From: Rickettsia endosymbiont of Pseudomimeciton antennatum | Lineage (GTDB): Bacteria > Pseudomonadota > Alphaproteobacteria > Rickettsiales > Rickettsiaceae | Assembly: GCA_020881195.1 (NCBI GenBank) | Contig: JAJIYL010000032.1 | Span: 1-64,000 of the forward strand | Direction: 5' to 3' | DNA length: 64,000 nt | Shown: positions 21,683 through 31,286 of the stretch, in pieces | How positions within the stretch are numbered: position 1 is the first letter of the stretch | Layout: the number at the start of each line of letters is the position of its first letter | Translations under genes and position numbers: made by a program | Notes under the pieces: model-generated | The model's input: only the letters and a program-made list of their open reading frames with translations | Told to the model about the DNA's origin: nothing | Databases searched by the model: none

Positions 21683-22102
21683 ATGTCTAGAATTATTTTA
21701 CTAGAAGGGTATAAACCCTCTAATGATGAAGAATATATGAATCCTAAACAGTTAGAATATTTTAGGCAAAAACTTCTGGAATGGAAACGTTCTTTGCTAG
21801 AGGAATCACGAGAGACCTTGAACCATCTCAAGGAAGAAAATTGGAATGAACCAGATTTTAATGATCGTGCATCAATTGAAACGGATACAGCACTCGAGTT
21901 GCGAACAAGAGACAGGTATCGTAAGCTTATTGATAAAATAGAAGAGGCTTTGGTAAGGATAGAAAAAAATGAATATGGTTATTGCGAAGAAACCGGAGAG
22001 CCAATTGGCTTAAAACGTCTAGAAGCAAGACCAGTTGCAACTTTATGTATTGAATCGCAAGAGCAACATGAAAGCTATGAAAAGCAGCATATAGATTTAT
22101 AG
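21683..22102 (+). CDS. dksA: RNA polymerase-binding protein DksA
   Basis: [30 protein letters not shown]...[33 protein letters not shown]...[20 protein letters not shown]; internal ATG at 21683 preferred. Confidence 0.93.
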   Translation: MSRIILLEGYKPSNDEEYMNPKQLEYFRQKLLEWKRSLLEESRETLNHLKEENWNEPDFNDRASIETDTALELRTRDRYRKLIDKIEEALVRIEKNEYGYCEETGEPIGLKRLEARPVATLCIESQEQHESYEKQHIDL

Positions 22103-23431
22103 TGATAGTCTTTTTATAATTTCATCTTTGCTAAGCAGAGGTAATATAACTGACATTTCAGGTCCAGATGCCATTCCCGTTATAGCAAGTCTTAAAGGCA
22201 GGAATACCTCCTTGCCTTTTTTCCCAGTTACTTCCATAATCCTTTTAGTCCATATGCTCCAACTATCGATGGTTATTGGTTCGTCTATTAACAAGGTAGC
22301 TGCTTGTTTTAAAAACTCTTTATCTAATCCTTCAACTTTAGATGGTACATAACAAATATTCCACCAATCTTTTATTTCAGATAATTTTTGTAAATTACCT
22401 CTAACTGCCAGCCAAAATTGTTCATTTACTTGCTCAGCCTTAATTTCTTTTAAGCGATCTTTTACTTCATCAAAACTCAAGCTAATTAGTAACTTATGAT
22501 TTAAACGCTCTAATTCTTCTGACAAATAAGTAGTTGGGCTTTTAGAAAAATTATTAATGTCAAATTCTTGTATTAGCCCATCTAAATTCTTAAATGGCAT
22601 AATAGCCGACGACGAACCAAGCAAACTAAAGAAACTATTAATTGCCATCGGTTCTAATCCAATTTCATCCCTTAGAGAAGCGATCTCAAACCCCCCTATT
22701 CTTTTAGATATTTTTTCATCTCGGCTAATAACTAGGCTCAGATGAGCAAAATTTGGTACCTCTGCCTCTAGAGCTTCAAACATTTGCACTTGAATTGCAG
22801 TATTAGTTACATGATCCTCTCCTCTAATAATATGGGTAATGGCATAATCAATATCATCAATAACCGAACAAAGCATATAAGTCATACTGTTATCTTCTCT
22901 GATAACTATCGGATCGCCAATATTTTTACCTTCATATTTAACCTCACCTTTAATCATATCTTGCCAAATAATTGGAGTATGCGATATCAAGAATCGATAA
23001 TGCGGTTTTCTTCCTTTGCTAATATAATCATTTATTTGTTGTTCAGTAAGATTTAAGGCTGCACGATCATATATCGGAGGTAGTCCTCTTGATAATTGTA
23101 ATTTACGCTTTAATTCAAGTTCTTCCTGGGTCTCAAAACAAGGATATAATTTATTTTTTTGTAATAATAATGCTTTTACCGCTGCATATTTATCAAGTCT
23201 ACTAGATTGACAAAAAGTTTGATCCCAGTTAAGTCCTAAAAATTTAAAATCCTCTTCAATGGCATTTTTATATTGTTGTTTACTACGTTCAAGATCAGTA
23301 TCATCAAACCTTAAAATGAATATACCATTATGCTTTCTAGCATATAACCAATTTATAAGAGCTGTCCTACTATTACCTATATGCAACATACCAGTTGGTG
23401 ATGGTGCAAATCTTGTGATAACCCTTCTCAT
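22097..23431 (-). CDS. gltX: Glutamyl-tRNA synthetase
   Basis: [26 protein letters not shown] (HIGH-type), [11 protein letters not shown] (KMSKS-type). Confidence 0.96.
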   Translation of the reverse strand: MRRVITRFAPSPTGMLHIGNSRTALINWLYARKHNGIFILRFDDTDLERSKQQYKNAIEEDFKFLGLNWDQTFCQSSRLDKYAAVKALLLQKNKLYPCFETQEELELKRKLQLSRGLPPIYDRAALNLTEQQINDYISKGRKPHYRFLISHTPIIWQDMIKGEVKYEGKNIGDPIVIREDNSMTYMLCSVIDDIDYAITHIIRGEDHVTNTAIQVQMFEALEAEVPNFAHLSLVISRDEKISKRIGGFEIASLRDEIGLEPMAINSFFSLLGSSSAIMPFKNLDGLIQEFDINNFSKSPTTYLSEELERLNHKLLISLSFDEVKDRLKEIKAEQVNEQFWLAVRGNLQKLSEIKDWWNICYVPSKVEGLDKEFLKQAATLLIDEPITIDSWSIWTKRIMEVTGKKGKEVFLPLRLAITGMASGPEMSVILPLLSKDEIIKRLSL

Positions 23432-23459
23432 AATTTTTTAACCACTTATTTTGCTTTTT

Positions 23460-23608
23460 TAGACTTCCCTGCATAAGTCAAAGAAGCCCTCGGGATTTTT
23501 AGGAGAAACGAAGCCGAGTACCGCAGCGTACATAAACGTACGTGAGGAGCAGAGGCAAGTTTCGACGACAAAATCACCAACTAGATTGGCTTATGCTAGG
23601 TAAGTCTT
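23460..23608. repeat. RPE-like palindromic element between gltX and topA, overlapping the topA 3' end
   Basis: tagacttccctgcataagtc...aggagaaacgaagccgagtaccgcagcgtacataaacgtacgtgagg...gacgacaaaatcaccaactagattggcttatgctaggtaagtct. Confidence 0.85.
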
Positions 23609-26010
23609 TTCTTTCTTGTTACTTTTTTTACAGTATTAGTCTTTTTAGCAATTTTTTTTACAACTATCTCCGGTTTGTCAGTATCTTGTTCTTGTTTATT
23701 CTTTAACTTATTATTATTAGCCTCAATTATTTCCATAGCTATTTCTGTTGTAATGGTAAAAGGATCGTATCTTTTAGGTATGGAAATAAACCTATCAAGA
23801 TATTTAAGATATGGACCATACCTACCTATACCCAGTATAATCTCTTGTTGAGATTCAGGGTGCAGGCATAATTTAACCGGCAACTCAAGAAGCCTTAGAG
23901 CCAAACTAAGAGTCACGTCACTTTGTGCTATCGATGATGGTAACGACGCACGCTTTGGTTTTGCCCCCTTGGCAACTTGTTTGCTAGTCTGTACATAAAA
24001 ACCATATGGACCTTTCTTTAACAAAACATCATGACCCTCTTTATCTACTCCTAATAATTTGTTTTCCTCAACCATATCAACAATATCACCATTTTTCGAA
24101 GTAATTTGTTTTTTGAAAGTACATTCAGGATAGTTACTACAAGCTAAAAATGCTCCAAACTTACCAAGTTTTAAACCTAATTGACCTGTAGAACAGGATG
24201 GACAATTTTTTGAATTAGTACTTTCTGATTTTTCTCCAAATAGGTGATAATCTAATGCCTGTTCAACATAAAGAATTATATCAGATATTTTCTTATCACT
24301 AACTATTTCTACATTATTATTAAACCCATCCCAGAATTTTTTTAGTAAAGATTTCCACTCTATTTTACCTTCTGCCACCTCATCCAAATCATTTTCAAGA
24401 TCAGCTGTAAAATCATATTCAACATATTTCTTGAAAAAACCTATCAGAAATGTTGTCACTAAACGTCCTAATTCCTCTGGAAAGAAACGTTTTTTCTCAA
24501 CAACCACATAGTTCCTATCTTGCAACACTGATATAATAGAAGCATAAGTAGAAGGGCGACCAATTCCAAGTTCCTCAAGCTTCTTTACTAGACTAGCTTC
24601 AGAATATCTTGGTGGTGGTTCGGTGAAATGCTGTGCTGGATCGACTGAAACTGTAGTTAATTTTTCCCCTTCTTGTAGTAATGGCAGGAGCCTATTTTCT
24701 TCTTCCGTTTCATCATCCAAACCTTCACGATAAATTTTGTAAAAACCATCAAAGGCAATAATTGAACCAGTTGCCCTGGCTGTGAATTCTTTCTCTTCTG
24801 TATCAAGCTGAGCTACTACCAAATCAATAATAACATTTTCCATTTGGCAGGCTATTGTCCTCTTCCAAATCAAATCATATAGCCTGTAATAATCTTTATC
24901 TAGTTTATCCTTTAATTTTTCTGGTAATAAAGTAACATCAGTGGGTCTAATAGCCTCGTGAGCTTCTTGAGCATTTTTGGCTTTAGATTTATAAACTCGC
25001 TGGCTAGCTGGTAGATATTTATCACCAAAATTCTTATGTATCAACTGACGTATTTGTTCAACAGCCTCACTAGCAAGGGTGGTACCATCCGTTCTCATAT
25101 AGGTAATCAAACCTATTGTTTCATTACCTATATCCATGCCTTCGTAAAGTTTTTGAGCAATTTGCATAGTTTTTTTAGCAGTAAATCCTAATTTCCGAGC
25201 TGCTTCTTGCTGTAACGAAGAGGTAATAAAAGGCGGTTGTGGTTGACGTTTCTGCTGTTTCTTTTCTAAAACTGCGACATGAAAATTCTTCGATTTTATT
25301 TCTTTGACTAAATCATTAGCTGCAGATTCATTAATAATTGAGAATTTCTCTAATTTTTTACCATTGACATGAGTTAATCTCGCTAAAAACAGCTCCTTAT
25401 TACTATTCAGAACATTAAGACTAATATCCCAATATTCTTGCGATTTAAAACGTTCAATTTCATCTTCTCGTTCACAAATAAGTCTGAGTGCTACAGACTG
25501 TACTCTACCTGCTGATTTACATCCCGGCAATTTACGCCATAATATTGGTGATAAAGTAAACCCTACCAAATAATCTAGTGCCCTCCTTGCTTGCTGAGCA
25601 TTAACCAAATCAATATCAATATTTCTTGGGTTTTCCATTGAGTGTAAAATAGCTTTTTTGGTAATTTCATCAAATGCTACTCTCTTAAAGAAATCATTAG
25701 ATTTAACCGAGTTTTTTTCTTTTATTATTTCTGCAACATGCCAGGCAATTGCTTCTCCTTCTCGGTCTCGATCTGTTGCTAGATAAACCATTTTAGCTTT
25801 GGCAGCATCCTTAGTTATTGCTTCAACATATTTTTCTGCTTTGTCTGATATAACATATTTCATGGCAAAATCTTCATTTGGCAAAACTGAACCATTTTTA
25901 GATGGTAAATCTCTAATATGTCCAAACGAAGCAATAACCTTAAAATCGCTATCCAGATACTTATTTATCGTTTTCGCCTTTGCTGGCGATTCTACTATTA
26001 CTAATTTCAT
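23596..26010 (-). CDS. topA: DNA topoisomerase I
   Basis: MKLVIVESPAKAKTINKYL, GLITYMRTDGTTLA, Cys4 zinc finger NCPSCSTGQLGLKLGKFGAFLACSNYPEC. Confidence 0.97.
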   Translation of the reverse strand: MKLVIVESPAKAKTINKYLDSDFKVIASFGHIRDLPSKNGSVLPNEDFAMKYVISDKAEKYVEAITKDAAKAKMVYLATDRDREGEAIAWHVAEIIKEKNSVKSNDFFKRVAFDEITKKAILHSMENPRNIDIDLVNAQQARRALDYLVGFTLSPILWRKLPGCKSAGRVQSVALRLICEREDEIERFKSQEYWDISLNVLNSNKELFLARLTHVNGKKLEKFSIINESAANDLVKEIKSKNFHVAVLEKKQQKRQPQPPFITSSLQQEAARKLGFTAKKTMQIAQKLYEGMDIGNETIGLITYMRTDGTTLASEAVEQIRQLIHKNFGDKYLPASQRVYKSKAKNAQEAHEAIRPTDVTLLPEKLKDKLDKDYYRLYDLIWKRTIACQMENVIIDLVVAQLDTEEKEFTARATGSIIAFDGFYKIYREGLDDETEEENRLLPLLQEGEKLTTVSVDPAQHFTEPPPRYSEASLVKKLEELGIGRPSTYASIISVLQDRNYVVVEKKRFFPEELGRLVTTFLIGFFKKYVEYDFTADLENDLDEVAEGKIEWKSLLKKFWDGFNNNVEIVSDKKISDIILYVEQALDYHLFGEKSESTNSKNCPSCSTGQLGLKLGKFGAFLACSNYPECTFKKQITSKNGDIVDMVEENKLLGVDKEGHDVLLKKGPYGFYVQTSKQVAKGAKPKRASLPSSIAQSDVTLSLALRLLELPVKLCLHPESQQEIILGIGRYGPYLKYLDRFISIPKRYDPFTITTEIAMEIIEANNNKLKNKQEQDTDKPEIVVKKIAKKTNTVKKVTRKKRLT

Positions 26011-26011
26011 A

Positions 26012-27205
26012 TTATTTATATATTAAAGATATCTTGTTGCCAGGATATCTAGTTATTTTTCCAGCCAGTTCTAGCTCCAATATTATCATATATATAGCTG
26101 GCAAAGGTAGCTGTGTTTGATGTAAACAATCAAAATCTATAGGAGTTGAAGATAAAAGCTCCTTAACCTTCATACGCATATCGTTGGTAATTAGATTAGC
26201 ATATTTTATATTTAACGATTTAAACTGATTATTTTCAGCTGAATCATTTGCTATATCCTTAGATTTACTGACAATCTTGGTAAAATGTGGTAAGTTAGTC
26301 ACTATATCCTGAGTAGATTCCACCATATGAGCTCCTTCCTTAATAAGTTTATTAGTACCCTGACACCTAGGATCTAGCGGAAATCCTGGTACGGCAAATA
26401 CTTCTCTATTTTGTTCTAAAGCAAACCTTGCTGTTATTAACGATCCAGATTTTAGACTTGCCTCAATTACTACTGTTCCAAGAGATATACCAGAAATTAA
26501 TCGATTACGCTGTGGAAAATGTTGCCCTAGAGGTTTTGATCCTACTGGTAATTCAGCAATTATCAAGCCATCTTGCTGGATTTGCTCAAATAATTTAACA
26601 TTCTCTGGGGGATAAACATAATCAATTCCTCCAGCGATAACTCCTATTGTTTTAGAAACATTTACTTGATGCACTGCTGTATCAACACCTCTTGCAAGAC
26701 CAGAAACCACTATATAATCTGCATCTGTCAATTCCTTAGCAATTTTATTAGCAAAAGCACGACCATTTACTGAAGCATTTCTTGCTCCAACAATTGCCAA
26801 ACATCTTTCGTGTGATAATAACCCAATATTGCCCTTATAACTTAGTATCGGTGGGCAATCAAAAATCTCTAACAATAACCTTGAATATTCTGAAGATTTA
26901 TAGGTAATAATGTGAGCATTATGCTTTTGCAACAGCTCAAGTTCTTTACTTGCGTCACTCTGAGAAAATACCTTTACTGGCTTAGAACGCCCACCTCGCA
27001 CAGAAAATTCTTGTATGTTGTCAATTGCAACACTACTACTACCAAATAGCTTTATTAAACTCCAGAAAGTTCTTGGACCAACATTTTCGCTCCTAATTAG
27101 TCTTAGAATATCAATAGTTTCTTTTGTATAAGATATTGGGTTGGTATCCAAAAATAGCTCTTTAAGCATCAAACCTCTTTGGTTGGCTTTATACAACCAA
27201 CCCAA
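26012..27205 (-). CDS. dprA: DNA-processing protein DprA/Smf
   Basis: LAIVGARNASVNGRAFANKIAKEL, VVSGLARGVDTAVHQ, GVIAGGIDYVYPPENVKL, LISGISLGTVVIEASLKSGSLITARFALEQNREVFAVPG. Confidence 0.95.
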   Translation of the reverse strand: MGWLYKANQRGLMLKELFLDTNPISYTKETIDILRLIRSENVGPRTFWSLIKLFGSSSVAIDNIQEFSVRGGRSKPVKVFSQSDASKELELLQKHNAHIITYKSSEYSRLLLEIFDCPPILSYKGNIGLLSHERCLAIVGARNASVNGRAFANKIAKELTDADYIVVSGLARGVDTAVHQVNVSKTIGVIAGGIDYVYPPENVKLFEQIQQDGLIIAELPVGSKPLGQHFPQRNRLISGISLGTVVIEASLKSGSLITARFALEQNREVFAVPGFPLDPRCQGTNKLIKEGAHMVESTQDIVTNLPHFTKIVSKSKDIANDSAENNQFKSLNIKYANLITNDMRMKVKELLSSTPIDFDCLHQTQLPLPAIYMIILELELAGKITRYPGNKISLIYK

Positions 27206-27404
27206 TTATATTTATCCATAGCCAACTAATGAATGTGGATTGCTTCGACCTACTTGCATGATCTCGCTAATAGACGTCTTGTACTTTAGCTTTTTTTCCG
27301 TGAACGCTCACTAACAAGTTATTCCAAATTCAGTTATATCTATGAATATAACAGATTTTTATGACCCACTAATAGCTGTTTTCATTATTTTTGCGATATT
27401 GCTT

Positions 27405-27453
27405 ATTTTTTATTTATCATAAGAAAATAGCAAAAAAACCGTGAACACTCACT
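27405..27453. repeat. Short dispersed repeat 'TTTATTTATCATAAGAAAATAGCAAAAAAACCGTGAACACTCAC'
   Basis: Near-identical gaaaatagcaaaaaaaaccgtgaacactcac at 10762-10792; related strings at 205-242 and 56318-56355. Confidence 0.7.
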
Positions 27454-27474
27454 TCTTCAAAGCAGAAAAGTATA

Positions 27475-28077
27475 TTATAATTTCTCTGCATTAGAAGCTA
27501 AGTAATGTGCCACTCCTTTATGTGAGGGAGTAATACCTTCATCACCTTTATGCCAGCCAGCTGGACATACTTCACCATGTTTTGCATTATAGTCTATAGC
27601 ATCTATCACTCTTATTACTTCATCAATATTTCTACCAATTGGTAAATCGTTAACCAGCAAGTGACGCACTATAAATGTTTCATCAATAACAAAAGTACCA
27701 CGCAGTGATATTCCATCATCGTGCAGTACATTATAACTATGTGAGGCACTCTTTTTAAGGTCCGATACCATAGGAATCTGGATATTACCAACACCACCTT
27801 TATTGTAGGGGGTATTCTTCCAAGCTAAATGCGAAAAATGCGAATCAACACTTATTGCCACTAATTTTGTATTTCTCTCAGTAAATTCCCCTAGCCTATT
27901 ATTAAAGGCTATAATTTCTGACGGACAAACAAAAGTAAAATCAAGAGGATAAAAAAACAAGACCACTTTATGATTCTTAGCATAATTTCTAAGATTAAAT
28001 TCAGATTCTATACTATTATCAGGCATAATAGCTTTAGCTGTAAAATCCGGAGCAGCTTTTCCAACGAACACTTGCAT
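27475..28077 (-). CDS. Peroxiredoxin (AhpC/2-Cys Prx family)
   Basis: MQVFVGKAAPDFTAKAIM...KVVLFFYPLDFTFVCPSEI...GEVCPAGW; internal Met start preferred over the ORF-track start. Confidence 0.93.
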   Translation of the reverse strand: MQVFVGKAAPDFTAKAIMPDNSIESEFNLRNYAKNHKVVLFFYPLDFTFVCPSEIIAFNNRLGEFTERNTKLVAISVDSHFSHLAWKNTPYNKGGVGNIQIPMVSDLKKSASHSYNVLHDDGISLRGTFVIDETFIVRHLLVNDLPIGRNIDEVIRVIDAIDYNAKHGEVCPAGWHKGDEGITPSHKGVAHYLASNAEKL

Positions 28078-28193
28078 TAAATTTCTCCAATTAAGATGAT
28101 TAAAAAAATATTTATTATGATACACAGAATTATAACCTATTACAATACCAAATCCAAAATAACTCAACTAATAATTTAAAAATTACTAGAATT

Positions 28194-29963
28194 TTAGATT
28201 ATTAGACCTTTTACTTGTGATTTCCATAATTTTTTGTACAATTTACTGTTTTTCAATAATTCCTCATGTGTTCCATCTTCAACTATACTACCTGCATCAA
28301 AAACCAAAATTCTATCCATATTTAACAAAGTTGATAATCTATGGGCTATAACTAATACAGTTTTATTTTGCATTAAGTAAGATAGAGAATCTTGTATTAA
28401 GCTCTCAGTCTCACTATCTAAACTGCTTGTTGCTTCATCAAGGATTAATATTGGAGCATTCTTTAATATTGCCCGTGCGATTACTATCCTCTGTCTCTGA
28501 CCACCTGACAAATTATTACCTCTTTCACCACATAAGCTCTGGTACCCTTCTGGCATAGTGGCAATAACTTGATGTATATGAGCTGCTTTTGCCGCCTCTA
28601 TTACCTCTTCTAAGCTAGCATCTTTTTTTCCATATCTAATATTATCGATAATTGTCCTATGAAATAGGATTGGTTCTTGTGGTATTATGCTAATATTATC
28701 TCGCAAAGAGTCTTGAGTTACATATCTAATATTTTGCTCATCAATCAGAATTTCTCCTTGGTCTATATCGTGCAATCGTGTAATAAGATTGACAAAAGTT
28801 GTTTTTCCTGAACCAGAAAATCCTACTAACCCAACCTTCTGTTGCTTCAAAAGCGTAATGGATTTATTTTCAAATAAATTATTATTATGATAATATTTAA
28901 AGCTAACATTTTTAAATATTATCTCACCTTTTGTAACCTTTAAAAGATGGGCATTCTCAATATCTTTTATAGTATGAGGTTTCATTAATGATATAGTTTG
29001 ATTAAAAGAACCAAACTCTTCAAACATATCCCCTATTTCCTGCGTTAAATCCCACATTTCATTAGTAACCGTCATACACAAAGTAAGTACCAAGACGCAA
29101 TCTCCTATAGTTATTTGCATTTGACTACGGAATATTGCTAAATAATAAATCATGATAAAAATCATTATAGCACAAATTACTCCTAGTACAGCACGTAGCT
29201 TCCACATGAAAAATTGCATAATTTGTTCATTAACCATAGCATTATCTATTTTTACTTCTAGATTTTGATGTTCAAATTTATGAGAAGTAAACATACGTAC
29301 TGCACTAATATTGGCTATTAAGTCAACAATATTACCGACAACTATTGATTTACTACGAGCATAATTTACTGAATATTTGGTTATTGTACTTGAACAAATG
29401 ACACTACTCCCTATAAAAGCACAAATAAATATCAGGAATATAGTAGAAAATATTTGATGAACCGAGTACATGGCTACTAGAGCAAAAACAATTATAGCTA
29501 GTTTATATATAATTTTTTCGCCAAATAACGATAGAACCATTTCGAAAGATCTAGAAGCTTCAGTAATACGATTAGTAATATAACCAGCAAGGTTTTCTTG
29601 AAAGAATTTATGGTTATGATACTGTGTATAATTATACATCTCATCTAGTATCTGTCCTTTGATATAGGGCATTGTTTTTAAATAAACATAATCATAAACC
29701 CGCCACATAACATTTACACCCATCCACCAAAAAGCATATATCATTGCCCAAAACATCATAGAGGACGGTAGATCTTTAACCTTTTCATCAGAGAAAAACT
29801 CTAGCAAATTTATAATTTTTTGGAGCAACACACCATCAATAGCAGGTATCATTCCCAACATTATGCATAACAAACCCAAAACAATTAGTTTAATTTTCCT
29901 TTTCTTTAAAAAATAGAAAAATAATCTTATTGCCGAGTTTGAAAAATCAAAACTTTCTAGCAC
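28194..29963 (-). CDS. ABC transporter, fused permease/ATPase (MsbA/multidrug-type)
   Basis: N-terminal TM domain; GFSGSGKTTFVNLITRLHD, LSGGQRQRIVIARAILKNAPILILDEATSSLDSETE. Confidence 0.93.
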   Translation of the reverse strand: MLESFDFSNSAIRLFFYFLKKRKIKLIVLGLLCIMLGMIPAIDGVLLQKIINLLEFFSDEKVKDLPSSMMFWAMIYAFWWMGVNVMWRVYDYVYLKTMPYIKGQILDEMYNYTQYHNHKFFQENLAGYITNRITEASRSFEMVLSLFGEKIIYKLAIIVFALVAMYSVHQIFSTIFLIFICAFIGSSVICSSTITKYSVNYARSKSIVVGNIVDLIANISAVRMFTSHKFEHQNLEVKIDNAMVNEQIMQFFMWKLRAVLGVICAIMIFIMIYYLAIFRSQMQITIGDCVLVLTLCMTVTNEMWDLTQEIGDMFEEFGSFNQTISLMKPHTIKDIENAHLLKVTKGEIIFKNVSFKYYHNNNLFENKSITLLKQQKVGLVGFSGSGKTTFVNLITRLHDIDQGEILIDEQNIRYVTQDSLRDNISIIPQEPILFHRTIIDNIRYGKKDASLEEVIEAAKAAHIHQVIATMPEGYQSLCGERGNNLSGGQRQRIVIARAILKNAPILILDEATSSLDSETESLIQDSLSYLMQNKTVLVIAHRLSTLLNMDRILVFDAGSIVEDGTHEELLKNSKLYKKLWKSQVKGLII

Positions 29964-30084
29964 AACACACTCCTCATTATAAAAAACTGATTAAAGTAAA
30001 TAACTTAAATTAACAATAAACAAATCTTGCCACCTTATTACGAAACTGTTATAAAAAAGTACAGAATATCTGAAGTTATCTAGA

Positions 30085-30339
30085 ATGAAAGAAAAAAACA
30101 TACCTATTTTAAACGTCCAAACTAAGAAAGATACCGATCCATTAGATACTGATAATAATCCTTTTTTTAATGTTAGATATATTTGTCAATCAACTACTCT
30201 GATTACTGAATCTATCCAAAAAGGCTTTGATGTTGCACAGCTGTCCAATGGAGATATTACAGTTACAGAAATTAAAACAGTAAATGTTCACTATAATTGG
30301 GATAGTGTTAAACAAAAATTTATTAAAATAAACCAATAA
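30085..30339 (+). CDS. Conserved small protein, probably a Rickettsia DUF2671-type family
   Basis: 84 aa ORF with plausible start; family recalled from memory, not searched. Confidence 0.5.
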   Translation: MKEKNIPILNVQTKKDTDPLDTDNNPFFNVRYICQSTTLITESIQKGFDVAQLSNGDITVTEIKTVNVHYNWDSVKQKFIKINQ

Positions 30340-30432
30340 ATAATATATTATTTTTTTTGCTAAATACACTTAGTGTATTTATAATATAGTGTATACTTAA
30401 GTGACTTGAGTAACTTAATTTAGAGGAATAAT

Positions 30433-30915
30433 ATGATATTTAAGAATATAATAACCATCATTGCTGTTAGCCTATGTTTTAGCCTATCAGTCTGTTTTGC
30501 TACTACTTCAAGTGATAATAGCCCAGATAATACGGCGATGTCTATTGAAACACTAAATGCTTGGGCAAGACCTTCAATGTCAACTAATGCTGGCAAACGT
30601 AATAATTCTGCAATATATCTTGAAATTGTTAATAATTCCAATACAGATTATAATTTAGTCAATGTTTCTTCCGATGTCGCCAACAGGGTTGAATTACATA
30701 GAAGTTTTGTTGATGAAAAAGGTGTTAGCAAAATGGTAAAACTCGATAAGCTAGTTATCCCAACTAAAACTAGTGCTGTTTTACAACCAGGTGGTATGCA
30801 TATTATGCTTTTGGATTTAAAAACCATACTAAAAGTTGGTGATAAATTTGATTTATTCTTATATTTCGATAACAACATTCAGAAAGTTGTACAAGTAGAA
30901 GTAAAGACAAAGTAA
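30433..30915 (+). CDS. Copper chaperone PCu(A)C family protein
   Basis: Signal peptide; INAWARPSM-like NAWARPSMSTNAGKRNNSAIYLEIVN; VELHRSFVDEKGVSKMVKL; LQPGGMHIMLLDLK (His/Met copper ligands). Confidence 0.88.
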   Translation: MIFKNIITIIAVSLCFSLSVCFATTSSDNSPDNTAMSIETLNAWARPSMSTNAGKRNNSAIYLEIVNNSNTDYNLVNVSSDVANRVELHRSFVDEKGVSKMVKLDKLVIPTKTSAVLQPGGMHIMLLDLKTILKVGDKFDLFLYFDNNIQKVVQVEVKTK

Positions 30916-30951
30916 TAGTAAGGGTTCACGGAAAAAAGTTAAAGTACAAGA

Positions 30952-31047
30952 TGTCATGGCTCAGAGCCGCTTTGCGGCGACGCGGCAATCCAAAAAAATG
31001 ACCAAGAATGGATTGCTTCGTCGGCTTACGCCTCCTCGCAATGACGT
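30952..31047. repeat. Intergenic palindromic repeat (CATGGCTCAGAG / CATTGCGAGG arms)
   Basis: gatgtcatggctcagagccgctttgcggcgacgcggcaatcc...ggattgcttcgtcggcttacgcctcctcgcaatgacgt. Confidence 0.85.
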
Positions 31048-31065
31048 ATGCAACCCAGGTGTCAT

Positions 31066-31148
31066 TGCGAGCGAACGTACGTGAGCATGGCAATCCATGA
31101 AGCTTATCACCCCAATTTCGGATTAACGAAGTTAATCCAAAATTGGGG
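31066..31148. repeat. Half CATTGCGAG palindrome abutting a separate hairpin (ccccaatttcggattaac-gaa-gttaatccaaaattgggg)
   Basis: gtgtcattgcgagcgaacgtacgtgagcatggcaatccatgaagctta ends at the hairpin at 31110-31148. Confidence 0.75.
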
Positions 31149-31286
31149 TTGGTTAATCTATAGGGACCTAATTTTTAAATTTACTATTACTTTAACGTTA
31201 ACGTCGAATTATCGTATAAATATATCAAGATTTAATGTATACATGATATATATACATTCACTCCTATACTTCAAAAATTATCTTAA

